In this document: positions 8,430-17,776 of the stretch, one piece after another
Layout: the number at the start of each line of letters is the position of its first letter
How positions within the stretch are numbered: the first letter of the stretch is position 1
From: Verrucomicrobiales bacterium
GTDB lineage: Bacteria > Verrucomicrobiota > Verrucomicrobiia > Verrucomicrobiales > DEV007
Length of the DNA stretch: 64,000 bases
Assembly (NCBI GenBank): GCA_029213265.1
Contig: JARGNG010000020.1
Location: forward strand, 19,702 to 83,701
Direction of reading: 5' to 3'
Notes under the pieces: generated by a model
Database searches by the model: none
What the model was told of the DNA's origin: nothing
What the model saw: only the letters and a program-made list of their open reading frames with translations
Translations under genes and position numbers: made by a program

Positions 8430-10871
8430 GTGAATCAAATTCAGCTCAAACTCTCCAGCCATGGGCTCCTGTTGGCGACCGCACTTCTCCCCTGTTCCTG
8501 GACAGAAGCCAGTGAAGCTCCAACGAAAGAGCTCAGTGCCTTTTTTGAAAAGCACTGCCACGAGTGCCACGATGATCTCACGACCAAAGGCGGCCTCGAT
8601 CTGTATGCTCTGAGCAGGGACCTGTCGGATCCGGCCACGATCACCCAATGGATTCGTATCTATGATCGAATCACGGACGGGGAAATGCCTCCCCCGGAAA
8701 AACCGCAGCCATCCCCCGGGGAAAAGCGAATCTTCGGAGAAACACTCGCGCCTTCTCTTGCTTCCGCCCATGAGAGACAAAAGGGAACCGTCCTCCGTCG
8801 TCTCAATCGGAAGGAATACGAAAATACTCTGACCGACATGCTCGGGGTTCGTCTCGACATTGCCGGCTCGCTTCCCGAAGACGGTCGATCCGGCGAGTTT
8901 GATACGGTCGGGGAAGCCCTCGGGATTTCGATGATACAGATGCAGGAGTATCTTCGGGCCGCCGACACCGCAATCGATACCGCCATCGCAAAGACAAGCT
9001 CTCCGCCGAAAGTGAAAACGATTTCCGCGTCCTACGCGGAGACGAGTGGAGCCGAAAAGTTCATCGGAAAAGCCTGGCTCAAAGCCAAAGACGGGGCCGT
9101 CGTATTTTTCCGGGAAATGGGATATCCATCCGGCATGCTTCGCGAAGCCAATTCGAAAGAAGCCGGCTACTATCGCATCCGGGTCACCGGCTACGCCTAT
9201 CAAAGCGACAAGCCGGTGACATTTTCGGTGGGAAGCACCACCTTCGATCGAGGTGCCGAAAAACCCATTTACGGATACTACTCCCTCCCGCCCGGGAACC
9301 CTTCGACCATCGAACTCACCGCCTGGGTGGATCGCAACTACATGATCGAAATCACTCCGAAAGGAATTTTCGATGAAGAGAACAAGATCAAGGACGGAGG
9401 GCTGAGTTCCTACCCGGACGAAGGTCTCGCCATTTCAAAAGTGGAACTGGAGGGCCCCATCGTAGCGGAATTTCCGAGCGAAGGACACCAACTGATCTTC
9501 GCCGGCTTGAAGCGCACTGAAATCGAACCTTCCGACCCGAAGACAAAAACAAAGTCCTGGTACAAGCCCTCTTTCGAAATTCTTTCAGACGATCCGACGG
9601 CTGATGTGGCCCCCGTACTGAAACGATTTGCCACACTCGCCTTCCGCAAGCCGGCCCGGGACGAAGACATCGCTCCCTATCTCATTCTCTTTCAGGGCGA
9701 AATGACCAAGGGGGAATCCTTCGAAGAGGCACTCCAAACAGCGCTCTCCGCCATCCTCACCTCTCCCCGGTTTCTATTTCTCCATGAACCGGCGGGCAAA
9801 CTCGATGACTACGCGGTCGCCTCCCGGCTCTCGTATTTTCTGACACGGACGCTGCCTGACGCCGGCCTTCTCTCCAATGCAGCGGACGGGCGGCTCGCAT
9901 CGGACGCGAAGACACTTCGGAAACACGTCAATCGACTGATCAACAGCCCTCATTTCGAACGCTTCGTAACTGATTTCACGGATTCCTGGCTCGATCTTCG
10001 CAGCATCGATTTCACCGCTCCCGACAGCCAACTGTTCCCCGAGTACGACAGCTACCTGCAGGAATCCATCCTCGCCGAAACACGCTCCTACTTTCACGAA
10101 CTGGTCCGCTCCAACCACGGAATCGAATTCCTCGTGAAGTCCGATTTCTCCATGCTCAACAGCAGGCTTGCCGAGCACTATGGGATCGAAGGCATCACTT
10201 CGCCCACGGTCGAGAAGGTTTCGCTCCCCGCCGACAGTGTTCGTGGAGGGTTTCTCTCCCATGCGAGCATTCACAAAGTTTCCGCCAATGGAACTAACAC
10301 CTCTCCAGTCCTTCGCGGAGTCTGGATCAATGAACGAATCCTCGGCCGGCATCCCGCCCCGCCGCCTCCGGGAATTCCGGGCGTGGAACCCGACATTCGC
10401 GGAGCCGGGACTCTTCGCGAACTGCTCGACAAACATCGGGATTCCGAGAGTTGTCAGTCGTGTCATGGAATGATCGATCCTCCCGGCTTCGCTCTCGAGA
10501 GCTTCAATCCGATCGGGGGATGGAGAGACCGATTCCGGAGCCTCGGAGAAGGGGAGAAACCGGAGCAGCGGCGAGCCGGCAATGCCTACATCCGGTACAA
10601 AATCGGGCCGCCCGTCGACAGCAGCGGACAATTGCAAGGCGGGGAATCGTTTGCGGGGTTTCGTGAATACCGGAATCTCATCGCTCAGGACCGCAAGCAA
10701 CTCGCCAAGGCTCTTCTGACGAAGTTCCTCACCTTTGGAACCGGTCGCGAAATGGGATTCTCCGATCGCCCCGAAATCAATCGCCTCGTCTCCGAAGCCG
10801 CGAAAACGGACTACGGCATTCGCGATCTCATCTCCCTCGCCGTCACCAGCGAAATTTTTCTCCACAAGTAA
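8430..10871 (+). CDS. Planctomycete-type cytochrome protein (DUF1587/1592/1588/1585)
   Basis: An 813-residue exported protein of the multi-domain set found widely in Planctomycetes and Verrucomicrobia. A hydrophobic leader ends near residue 27. A c-type heme site CHECH is at residues 43-47. A DUF1587-like segment (RRLNRKEYENTLTDMLG) follows near 115, then a carbohydrate-binding-like middle region, DUF1592 near 420-550, DUF1588 with a second heme-like site CQSCHG near 675, and DUF1585 to the end. The role of the family is unknown; electron transfer or polymer degradation has been proposed for relatives. The GTG start lacks an upstream Shine-Dalgarno sequence. The DUF1552 gene follows after 15 bases. 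Confidence 0.88.
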   Translation: MNQIQLKLSSHGLLLATALLPCSWTEASEAPTKELSAFFEKHCHECHDDLTTKGGLDLYALSRDLSDPATITQWIRIYDRITDGEMPPPEKPQPSPGEKRIFGETLAPSLASAHERQKGTVLRRLNRKEYENTLTDMLGVRLDIAGSLPEDGRSGEFDTVGEALGISMIQMQEYLRAADTAIDTAIAKTSSPPKVKTISASYAETSGAEKFIGKAWLKAKDGAVVFFREMGYPSGMLREANSKEAGYYRIRVTGYAYQSDKPVTFSVGSTTFDRGAEKPIYGYYSLPPGNPSTIELTAWVDRNYMIEITPKGIFDEENKIKDGGLSSYPDEGLAISKVELEGPIVAEFPSEGHQLIFAGLKRTEIEPSDPKTKTKSWYKPSFEILSDDPTADVAPVLKRFATLAFRKPARDEDIAPYLILFQGEMTKGESFEEALQTALSAILTSPRFLFLHEPAGKLDDYAVASRLSYFLTRTLPDAGLLSNAADGRLASDAKTLRKHVNRLINSPHFERFVTDFTDSWLDLRSIDFTAPDSQLFPEYDSYLQESILAETRSYFHELVRSNHGIEFLVKSDFSMLNSRLAEHYGIEGITSPTVEKVSLPADSVRGGFLSHASIHKVSANGTNTSPVLRGVWINERILGRHPAPPPPGIPGVEPDIRGAGTLRELLDKHRDSESCQSCHGMIDPPGFALESFNPIGGWRDRFRSLGEGEKPEQRRAGNAYIRYKIGPPVDSSGQLQGGESFAGFREYRNLIAQDRKQLAKALLTKFLTFGTGREMGFSDRPEINRLVSEAAKTDYGIRDLISLAVTSEIFLHK

Positions 10872-10886
10872 GGATCCTCTTTCTCC

Positions 10887-12182
10887 ATGAACCTCCCCTA
10901 CCTCGCTTCGCGAAACGCGCTCAGCCGCCGTCACTTTCTTCAGGGCACCGGCAGCGCCGTTCTGAGTTTACCTTTTCTGGAGGCCATGATCCCGGCCTTC
11001 TCGAGAGCGCAGAGCAGTCATTCGCCGAACCGGTTCGTCGCGATGTGCGCCACCCTCGGATTTCATGCCCCCCATTTGTTTCCCAACACGCCGGGAACGA
11101 ACTACGAGTTGTCTCCCTATCTTGCCAAACTAAAAGACCATCGTGACTCTTTCACGGTGTTCTCCGGCTTGTCTCATCCCGAGCAGCAGGGAAACAACGG
11201 CCACGCCTCCGAGATGACCTGGCTGACCTCAGCAAGGCGCCCCGGGCTGGCTGGTTTCAAAAACACCATCTCTCTCGATCAGGTCATCGCCGCCGAACTC
11301 GGGGTGGAGACCCGCTACCCCTACCTCGCTCTCTCAACCAGCGGTCGATCCATGTCGTGGACGGCGAACGGAGTCGCCATTCCCGGGGAAACCTCACCCG
11401 CAAAGCTTTTCAAGGCACTCTTCATCGACGGCACGGAAGCAGAGGTGGAAGATGAAATGAAGCAGTTCAAGCGCGGGCGCAGCATTCTCGACACGGTTCT
11501 GGGAGATGCGAAGCGGCTCGAAAAGAAGCTCGGGGAGCGGGACCGGGAGAAACTCGATGAATACCTGACCTCGGTGCGAGATCTCGAAATTCGACTTCAG
11601 GAATCGGAAAACTGGGCTCAACGGCCCAAGCCCAAGGTGGAAGCGGAAGTTCCCAAAGACATTCAGGACAAGCAGGATGCGATCGGCAAGCAGCGTCTCA
11701 TGAACGACATGATCGTTCTCGCCCTGCAGACGGATTCCACGAGGACGATCACGTTTCAACTGGGAGGCATGAATGCCGTCCCCACCATTCCGGGAGTCAG
11801 CACCGACTGGCACAACCTTTCCCATCACGGCAAAGACCAAGAGAAAATCGACGAACTGAAAATCATCGAAGAGGCCGAGTTTTCCGTTTTCGATGAGTTT
11901 CTCGGCAAACTCAAACGCATCGAAGAAAGTGGAAAATCCCTTCTCGATCGAACCTCGGTTCTCTACGGATCAAACCTCGGAAATGCGAGCAGCCACAGCT
12001 GGCGAAATCTACCCATCATTCTCGCCGGAGGCGGATATGACCACGGTTCCTACATCGCGCACGATGAAAAAAACAATACGCCGCTCGCCAATCTCTTTGT
12101 GAGTCTCGCACAGCGTATGGGTGTCGAAACAGACCGATTCGGGAGCAGCACTTCCACCGGGGTGGCAGGATTCAACGGATAA
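10887..12182 (+). CDS. DUF1552 family protein, Tat-exported
   Basis: A 431-residue protein of the DUF1552 family, which nearly always follows the DUF1592-type cytochrome gene, as here (15-base gap). The N-terminus LSRRHFLQGTG is a twin-arginine signal, so the protein should be exported folded, as expected if it binds a cofactor. Family landmarks include 'GLSHPEQQGNNGHASEMTWLT' and the C-terminal 'LYGSNLGNASSHSWRNLPIILAGGG', which resembles the metal-site region of the alkaline-phosphatase-like DUF1501 proteins. Function is unknown; co-secretion with the upstream cytochrome protein is a reasonable inference. Confidence 0.88.
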   Translation: MNLPYLASRNALSRRHFLQGTGSAVLSLPFLEAMIPAFSRAQSSHSPNRFVAMCATLGFHAPHLFPNTPGTNYELSPYLAKLKDHRDSFTVFSGLSHPEQQGNNGHASEMTWLTSARRPGLAGFKNTISLDQVIAAELGVETRYPYLALSTSGRSMSWTANGVAIPGETSPAKLFKALFIDGTEAEVEDEMKQFKRGRSILDTVLGDAKRLEKKLGERDREKLDEYLTSVRDLEIRLQESENWAQRPKPKVEAEVPKDIQDKQDAIGKQRLMNDMIVLALQTDSTRTITFQLGGMNAVPTIPGVSTDWHNLSHHGKDQEKIDELKIIEEAEFSVFDEFLGKLKRIEESGKSLLDRTSVLYGSNLGNASSHSWRNLPIILAGGGYDHGSYIAHDEKNNTPLANLFVSLAQRMGVETDRFGSSTSTGVAGFNG

Positions 12183-12190
12183 GCGCTCCG

Positions 12191-13405
12191 CTACTCCGGA
12201 ACGGCGAAGTCGAAGATAATCTCCTTGTTCGCAGGCTCCAGCTTCTCCACTGCAGCGGGGACTACGCCGGATCCACCGAGCATCACGATAACCAGCTTCT
12301 CAAGAGGAGCGGCCGGGGCAATGTCCTGCACTTTGCGACACTTTACGAGACTGAGCTGAACGAGATTCTGCAGCTTCGCGATCGGCTCAATTCCGGTGAG
12401 GTTGTCGCAGCCGGTCAAATCGAGCTGTTCCAGTCCACTCGCTTTTTCAATGCCTTCGATCGAAGTCAGCTTCGGGCAATGGGTAAATCCGGCATATTGG
12501 GAAATCGTAGCGGGAATGCCTTCCAGCGAGTGGAAATTGACGCAGGCTTCCAGATGAATCTCACGAAGTGCCGTAAGTCCTGCAAACGGTTCGAGGGTTT
12601 CCAGTGCAGAATGCCCCCCCATCCGTAAGACCCGCAGAGACTGCAATTCCCCAATCCCGGAAAAATCGGACAGCTCCACATTGCGGATGTCTAGCACGAC
12701 GAGAGAGCTCAGCCCGGAGATTCCTTCCAGGGAAGTGAGAGAGGTCGCATTGCTGACGTCGAGGTCAGTCAGCAATGAAAGAGCACCGAGTCCGGCAACG
12801 CGCTCTACAGCGGCACATCCATCCAGATACAGCTGCTTCAAGTCGGGAACACCACTCACATCAAGAGAAGCCAGATTTCGGCATCGGCTCAGATACAAAT
12901 TTCGCAGAGACGGGAGCTGAGAAACATCAATCGAATCCAGATCTTCACATCCACTCAGATCCAGCGTCTCCAGTTCGGGAAGATCCCGAATCGCCGTGGT
13001 GTCAGCAAGACGGCGGCTGTCCGTGAACACGAGTTCCTGCAAGCCCGGATGGCGGGAAACTCCTTCGGCCGAAACAAGCTTCGGGCAATCAATCGCAATG
13101 AGAGACTCCAGTCCGAGCAATTTTTCCACGCCCGCGAAGGATTCCAGATTCGGTGCGCCGGTCAGATCGAGAATGGCTGGCTCCCCTGCTCTCGCGACGA
13201 CCCCGGCAAAATCAACCAGGTCTACGAGACGCTCGCTCGCACACCCAATGGTCAGCTCCTCCCCCGTGTAGACGACATCGGCTTCGTAGCGATTCTTCAG
13301 TTCGTCGATAGCGCTGGCCCGATCCTGCCGCTTCCACATCACGAGGATGGCGATGACGGCGAGAATGGCAAAGGCAAGAATCAAATAGCGGGAGGCATCC
13401 TTCAT
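12191..13405 (-). CDS. Membrane-anchored leucine-rich-repeat protein
   Basis: A 404-residue protein with one N-terminal membrane segment (residues 7-24) followed by about a dozen 22-24-residue leucine-rich repeats, many in the form 'L..LDLSGC..L..I'. Sequence around residues 75-370 is almost entirely repeat. LRR arrays serve as binding surfaces; no enzyme domain is present. It is the last gene of a minus-strand run with the AI-2E-family permease and MoxR, separated from MoxR by about 80 bases. Partner and role are unknown. The N-terminal anchor places the repeats outside the inner membrane. Confidence 0.82.
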   Translation of the reverse strand: MKDASRYLILAFAILAVIAILVMWKRQDRASAIDELKNRYEADVVYTGEELTIGCASERLVDLVDFAGVVARAGEPAILDLTGAPNLESFAGVEKLLGLESLIAIDCPKLVSAEGVSRHPGLQELVFTDSRRLADTTAIRDLPELETLDLSGCEDLDSIDVSQLPSLRNLYLSRCRNLASLDVSGVPDLKQLYLDGCAAVERVAGLGALSLLTDLDVSNATSLTSLEGISGLSSLVVLDIRNVELSDFSGIGELQSLRVLRMGGHSALETLEPFAGLTALREIHLEACVNFHSLEGIPATISQYAGFTHCPKLTSIEGIEKASGLEQLDLTGCDNLTGIEPIAKLQNLVQLSLVKCRKVQDIAPAAPLEKLVIVMLGGSGVVPAAVEKLEPANKEIIFDFAVPE

Positions 13406-13484
13406 GAGTCAGCAGTGGGTGGAAAATACGGATCCTCCACTCTTCCACTCGGAACGCGTCGTTGGAAACGATTCTTAGACCGAC

Positions 13485-14477
13485 TTAGGGAACCGGAACC
13501 CGCTCCAGAATCGTCGCAATGATTTGTTCACTCGTAATTTCTTCGGCTTCCGCTTCGTAACTCAGGAGAAGTCGATGGCGGAGAACATCGTAGACGAGAT
13601 CCTTTACATCCTGCGGAACGACGTATCCCCTGCCCTGCAGAAAGGCGTTTGCCTTCGCCGCGAGCGTCAGATTGATCGTCCCCCGGGGCGAAGCTCCGGC
13701 ACGAACCAGTGGACCGAGGGCAGGCTCAATTTCGCCCGAAACCCGGGTCGCATGGATCAGGCTCACAATGTAGTCCTTCACTCCATCGTCGACGTAAACG
13801 TAGTTCACCAACTCCCGGCTTGTGATGACGTGCTTCGGATCAACTACCGCTGTGGTCGTTGTTTTCGCAGACGAGGTCGCCATGCGATCCAGGATCAGCC
13901 GCTCCTCACTCAGCGTCGGGTAATCGACCAGCACTTTGAAAAGGAAGCGGTCCAGTTGCGCTTCGGGAAGTTGGTAGGTTCCCTCCTGATCAATCGGGTT
14001 CTGCGTCGCAAGAACCAGGAAAGGATCGGGCAGTCGGTAGGTCGTGTCGCCAATTGTCACCTGACGCTCCTGCATCGCCTCCAGAAGCGCACTCTGCACT
14101 TTCGCCGGCGCCCGGTTGATCTCATCCGCGAGGATGAGGTTGGCAAAAACAGGACCCAGCTTCGGAGAAAACTCGTTAGTCTGTGGATTGAAAATCAATG
14201 TTCCGAGCAAGTCAGCGGGAAGGAGGTCCGGAGTGAACTGGATTCTCTGGAACTCGGCCGAGAGAGCACCGGCCAGCGAGTTCACCGTCAGCGTCTTCGC
14301 GAGTCCGGGAACCCCTTCGAGGAGTACGTGACCGTTGGTCAGCAGGCCGATCATGAGCCGGTCAACGAGCGCTTCCTGCCCCACCACCACTTTTGCCATT
14401 TCATCCCGAACGGACTGGACCCACGTTCCCTGTTTCTGGATCTCTTCGGCGAGTTTGTTCGTGTCGACGTTCTGCAT
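13485..14477 (-). CDS. MoxR family AAA+ ATPase
   Basis: A 330-residue MoxR-type AAA+ ATPase. The Walker A variant GVPGLAKT, Walker B 'LILADEINRA', sensor region 'VLATQNPID' and 'LPEAQLDRF' are all in the expected order. MoxR proteins act as chaperone-like ATPases for assembly of partner complexes, often with von Willebrand A and DUF58 proteins; none of these is seen nearby. ATG 14477 (MQNVDTNK) is the usual distance from Walker A; an upstream ATG at 14528 would add 17 residues of poor family match. The gene lies between the permease and the LRR gene on the same strand. Confidence 0.88.
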   Translation of the reverse strand: MQNVDTNKLAEEIQKQGTWVQSVRDEMAKVVVGQEALVDRLMIGLLTNGHVLLEGVPGLAKTLTVNSLAGALSAEFQRIQFTPDLLPADLLGTLIFNPQTNEFSPKLGPVFANLILADEINRAPAKVQSALLEAMQERQVTIGDTTYRLPDPFLVLATQNPIDQEGTYQLPEAQLDRFLFKVLVDYPTLSEERLILDRMATSSAKTTTTAVVDPKHVITSRELVNYVYVDDGVKDYIVSLIHATRVSGEIEPALGPLVRAGASPRGTINLTLAAKANAFLQGRGYVVPQDVKDLVYDVLRHRLLLSYEAEAEEITSEQIIATILERVPVP

Positions 14478-14574
14478 TGTGATGGACGGAATTCCTGAGT
14501 CCGTAACCCGGACAATCGGTACCCGCATAGGATGAACGAGAATTCACACGACGCAAGCCCTCGCGGGCGAGAAT

Positions 14575-16005
14575 CTACGCCGGCTCCGGCTCACTTTCAC
14601 CTCGACCGGCAGCGTCATGATCATCCGACTTCCCAATCGGACCAAAACGCTTGTCGACCGCAGGCTCGAGACGTCGTTCCCAGAGGTAGCGGCGGAATAG
14701 CACTTTGATCGCCGCCGTCAAAGGCACCGCAAGAAGAGCCCCCAGAAGGCCTCCCAGCAGAAGAGACCAGAAAAACACCGAGAAAATCACGGTCAGTGGA
14801 TGCAGCCCCACCGAATCGCCCACGATTCGAGGCGCCGTTACGAGCCCGTTGATCTGCTGGAGAATCAGAAAGATTGCCAATACGATCAGCGGATACGCCC
14901 ACACATTCGGGAGCCATCTCCAGGCATGAGTCAGCACCTCGGCCTTCTTTCCATCGTCGGACACTTCGGTCACAGTAAATTTTTTGATCTTCTCTTTGTC
15001 TCCGTCCATCACTTTTACGATGGCGACATCTCCCGCTTTCACCTCTTCCTCCCCCTGAATTTCCCCCCATTCACTTGCCCCGAAATGAGCGACCGCGATG
15101 AGAAGAGCCGGAACCATCACAAGGAGGTTTCCGATGTAGGGAATCAACCCCAGAATGGCGAGGAATACTCCAATCAGGAGTGCGTAGGGAAGCCCGATCG
15201 CAGACAATGCGATCGCGACCAGGGCTCCGTCGATCATGCTGACGACCATTTGCCCCCGGAAAAATGAAATCAGGTAGCCATTCACTTCGGTCAGTGTTCC
15301 CACGACCTCATCTTTGAATTTGGAAGCCCGCAGCGGAATGTAGTCGGTCCACGTTTCCGAAATCTTATGCCCTTCCCTCAGAAAGTAGTAGAGGTAGATG
15401 GGAACGAGCAGTAGTCCCAGCAGGTAGCCAAAGAAACCGAAGGCGCCCCTGAGACGACTCCAGAGCGCCTGGCCGATATCCGAAACGATTTCGGGTCCTT
15501 CATTCGAAATCCAGTCGAGTCCTTTGTCGTAGTACTCGGCCGCAATTCCGGTGGTGAAATACGACTTTGTCGAAGTGACGCTCTTTTTGGCCAACTCAGT
15601 CACCTCCTCCTGAATCGAACCTCGTTTTTTGTAGATGTCCTGGGCCTGGCCGAAAGTCGGAACGATGACCGCAACGGCCAGCAGAATAACGAGAGCGAGA
15701 AATCCGACATAGACGGAAATCATGGCACGCCCGTGATTCCACCCTCGCGTCTGCAACCAGTTCACAAGCGGATCAAGCAGGTAGGCGATAATCCCGGCAA
15801 CCGCCAAGGGAACCAGAACCGGCTGCAAATAACTGAGAACGAATCCCGTCAGCCAGGTAAATCCCACCGCAATCGCACCGATCACCACAATGGAAACGGC
15901 GGTAATCGCGCCCCAGAAAGCGCGACGCTGAAAACCGGAGGGCACTTCCTTCGGCGTTTTGTCTTTCGGAGAGTCGGGCTCCGGAGTTTCGGGATTGGAT
16001 TCCAT
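14575..16005 (-). CDS. AI-2E family transporter (PerM/TqsA type) with inserted soluble segment
   Basis: A 476-residue membrane protein from ATG 16005 (MESNPETP), with hydrophobic segments and the family pattern 'LVNWLQTRG', 'IGLIPYIGNLL', 'VGLHPLTVIFSVFFWSLLLGGLLGALLAVPL'. Family members export small molecules, and the name derives from TqsA; other members are sodium-proton antiporters. Between the 'VPALLIAVAHFG' membrane segment and 'YPLIVLAIFLIL', some 50 charged residues are inserted, forming a likely small beta domain. An upstream ATG at 16050 would add 15 residues. Its start is divergent from obgE. Confidence 0.85.
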   Translation of the reverse strand: MESNPETPEPDSPKDKTPKEVPSGFQRRAFWGAITAVSIVVIGAIAVGFTWLTGFVLSYLQPVLVPLAVAGIIAYLLDPLVNWLQTRGWNHGRAMISVYVGFLALVILLAVAVIVPTFGQAQDIYKKRGSIQEEVTELAKKSVTSTKSYFTTGIAAEYYDKGLDWISNEGPEIVSDIGQALWSRLRGAFGFFGYLLGLLLVPIYLYYFLREGHKISETWTDYIPLRASKFKDEVVGTLTEVNGYLISFFRGQMVVSMIDGALVAIALSAIGLPYALLIGVFLAILGLIPYIGNLLVMVPALLIAVAHFGASEWGEIQGEEEVKAGDVAIVKVMDGDKEKIKKFTVTEVSDDGKKAEVLTHAWRWLPNVWAYPLIVLAIFLILQQINGLVTAPRIVGDSVGLHPLTVIFSVFFWSLLLGGLLGALLAVPLTAAIKVLFRRYLWERRLEPAVDKRFGPIGKSDDHDAAGRGESEPEPA

Positions 16006-16349
16006 GCAGGACGTGGGTGAGATCATTCCGTATCGTCTCGCGGGAGGCAATTACAAAATTGCCCGACCAATGGAATCCCGGAGTCTTATTCGCAAATTGT
16101 GAACAATTGTGAATAACCCTGCCACAGGTCGTGAATAACCGGGCCGGGTTATTCACATTGATGGGAATAACTGTGAATAAATCCTGCCAAGCCCCGCGCC
16201 CACAGGAGTGAGGACTCGTTTTTCTCCCACGCGGATGTGAATAACCCGGGCAAAAAGAGGGAAATTCCTCTCTTCATGGCGTTTTCCTCCGGACCGGAAA
16301 CGTGCTATGTGTTCTATCCCCTCTGCAAAACCTTCGAATCCTATCTCTC
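16006..16349. other. Divergent intergenic region of obgE with DnaA-box-like cluster
   Basis: This 344-base stretch between divergent AI-2E and obgE genes has no credible gene. It holds at least four exact TTATTCACA sequences, which fit the relaxed DnaA-box form TTWTNCACA. They lie at 16108-16116 (minus), 16149-16157 (plus), 16172-16180 (minus) and 16236-16244 (minus); near matches lie at 16098-16106 and 16130-16138. Two of them form a perfect 10-base inverted repeat, 16131-16140 against 16147-16156. This could be a chromosomal origin, a DnaA-titration or DnaA-regulated site, or a binding region for an unrelated repressor. No dnaA or dnaN gene is in the window. Confidence 0.6.
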
Positions 16350-17603
16350 ATGTTTGTTGATCATATTAAAATCCACGTCAAAGCCGGCGACGGCGGGCAC
16401 GGATGCTCCAGCTTTCGGCGGGAGAAATTCACGCCCAAGGGCGGCCCTGACGGTGGTGATGGCGGCCACGGAGGAGATGTCGTTCTCGTGGTCGACCACC
16501 ACATTGACAACCTGAAGGAGTTTTTCTACCGCCCCCATCAAAAGGCGGAGCGCGGCATGCATGGTCAGGGTCAGCGCAAGACCGGTAAATCAGGCAAAAA
16601 TCTTGTGATCAAGGTTCCGGCCGGCACGATTGTCTACCGATCCACTCCCCCTGAGCCCAAAAAGATTCCTGAGGACGAATTCGTGGAGGATGTTTCCGAA
16701 GATGCCGACTGGACAGGCGAATTCGTGAAAGGCGAAGATGGTCAAATGATCCTGCAGGACCCGGGCGCGACTCAAGAAACGCAGGAGGGACTCGACGAAG
16801 AGGAAACGGATGAAAACGAATCTTCAACCGGGGAACTGGACGAAGAGAACGCCCTGGAAGAAGAGGAGACGGAGCCTGAAGAAACAGAAGAACCGCACCC
16901 TTACGGAGAGATCGTTGCCGACCTCACCGAAATCGGCGAGAAATTCACACTCTGCCTCGGCGGTAAGGGTGGCAAAGGAAACTGGAATTTCCGGACTGAC
17001 ACGAATCAGGCTCCCATCGAATTCACGATGGGGGAAAGTGGCGAGGAAGGCTGGTTCAATCTCGAACTTCGCCGTATTGCCGACATCGGACTGGTTGGGT
17101 TTCCCAATGCCGGAAAGTCCACTCTCCTGCGGGCACTCTCGAATGCCTCTCCCAAGGTCGCGGCCTACCCGTTCACCACCTTGAAGCCGATGGTAGGTGT
17201 CGTTGATTTCCCCGGTTTCTATCGCACTACGGTGGCCGATATCCCCGGACTGATCGAAGGCGCGCACGCGAACGTGGGTCTGGGGCACGATTTCCTCCGG
17301 CACATCAGCCGCTGTTCCGTCTTTCTCTTTGTCACCGATACGGCAGCGGTCGATCAACGCGATCCGATCTCAGATATTCAAATCCTGAGAAAGGAGCTGC
17401 GCATGTATGACGAAGAACTTGGCGAGCGGGAATGGCTCATCGTTGCCAACAAGATCGACCTCGAAGAGTCGAACATGTACCTTGGAGCCTTGCAGTCGCG
17501 CTTTCCGAGACAGGAGATATTTCCGATCTCGGCAGAGACCGGGGAAGGTCTCGATGCCTTGAAAAAGCGGCTGTGTGAAATCTCAGGTAAGCGCCCCGAA
17601 TAG
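16350..17603 (+). CDS. obgE: GTPase Obg/ObgE with an acidic insertion
   Basis: A 417-residue Obg GTPase, which works in ribosome assembly and stress control. The Obg fold (FVDHIKIHVKAGDGGHG, GGPDGGDGGHGG) comes first, then the G domain with GFPNAGKS at residues 250-257, the switch region 'FTTLKP' and DIPGLIEGA, and the specificity motif ANKID. The Obg domain is interrupted by an acidic insertion at about residues 98-185, between 'VPAGTIVYR' and 'GEIVADLTEIGEKF'. There is no C-terminal OCT-type extension. ATG 16350 fits family starts; the earlier ATG (16302) is rejected. The start lies downstream of the DnaA-box-like cluster. Confidence 0.92.
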   Translation: MFVDHIKIHVKAGDGGHGCSSFRREKFTPKGGPDGGDGGHGGDVVLVVDHHIDNLKEFFYRPHQKAERGMHGQGQRKTGKSGKNLVIKVPAGTIVYRSTPPEPKKIPEDEFVEDVSEDADWTGEFVKGEDGQMILQDPGATQETQEGLDEEETDENESSTGELDEENALEEEETEPEETEEPHPYGEIVADLTEIGEKFTLCLGGKGGKGNWNFRTDTNQAPIEFTMGESGEEGWFNLELRRIADIGLVGFPNAGKSTLLRALSNASPKVAAYPFTTLKPMVGVVDFPGFYRTTVADIPGLIEGAHANVGLGHDFLRHISRCSVFLFVTDTAAVDQRDPISDIQILRKELRMYDEELGEREWLIVANKIDLEESNMYLGALQSRFPRQEIFPISAETGEGLDALKKRLCEISGKRPE

Positions 17604-17695
17604 TGCCAAAAGAATTATCGCATTGCGTTCAACCGATCCTGAATTAACCTTTTTCACCGCAGGGATGAGCTATTTCTTCATCATTTCGATTATTA

Positions 17696-17747
17696 GCAAC
17701 GCAATCATTACTGACTAATCCGTCAGGTGGTTGCGAATCGGTCTTTT
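17696..17747 (+). terminator. Possible terminator after obgE
   Basis: A two-part hairpin (GCAAC at 17696-17700 with GTTGC at 17730-17734, CTGAC at 17711-17715 with GTCAG at 17722-17726) is followed by CTTTTT to 17747. The internal loop is uneven, so this is a weak terminator or a leader structure upstream of cimA. Confidence 0.35.
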
Positions 17748-17776
17748 TATCTCCCTGCCAGAGCGAACCGAATCGG

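Noticed and set aside
8259..9203. 314-codon minus-strand frame in the cytochrome gene
   Set aside because: Antisense shadow; the plus-strand product carries heme motifs and family domains.
9774..10934. 386-codon minus-strand frame across the DUF1592 gene end
   Set aside because: Antisense shadow of the DUF1588/DUF1585 region, which is supported by its heme-like CQSCHG motif.
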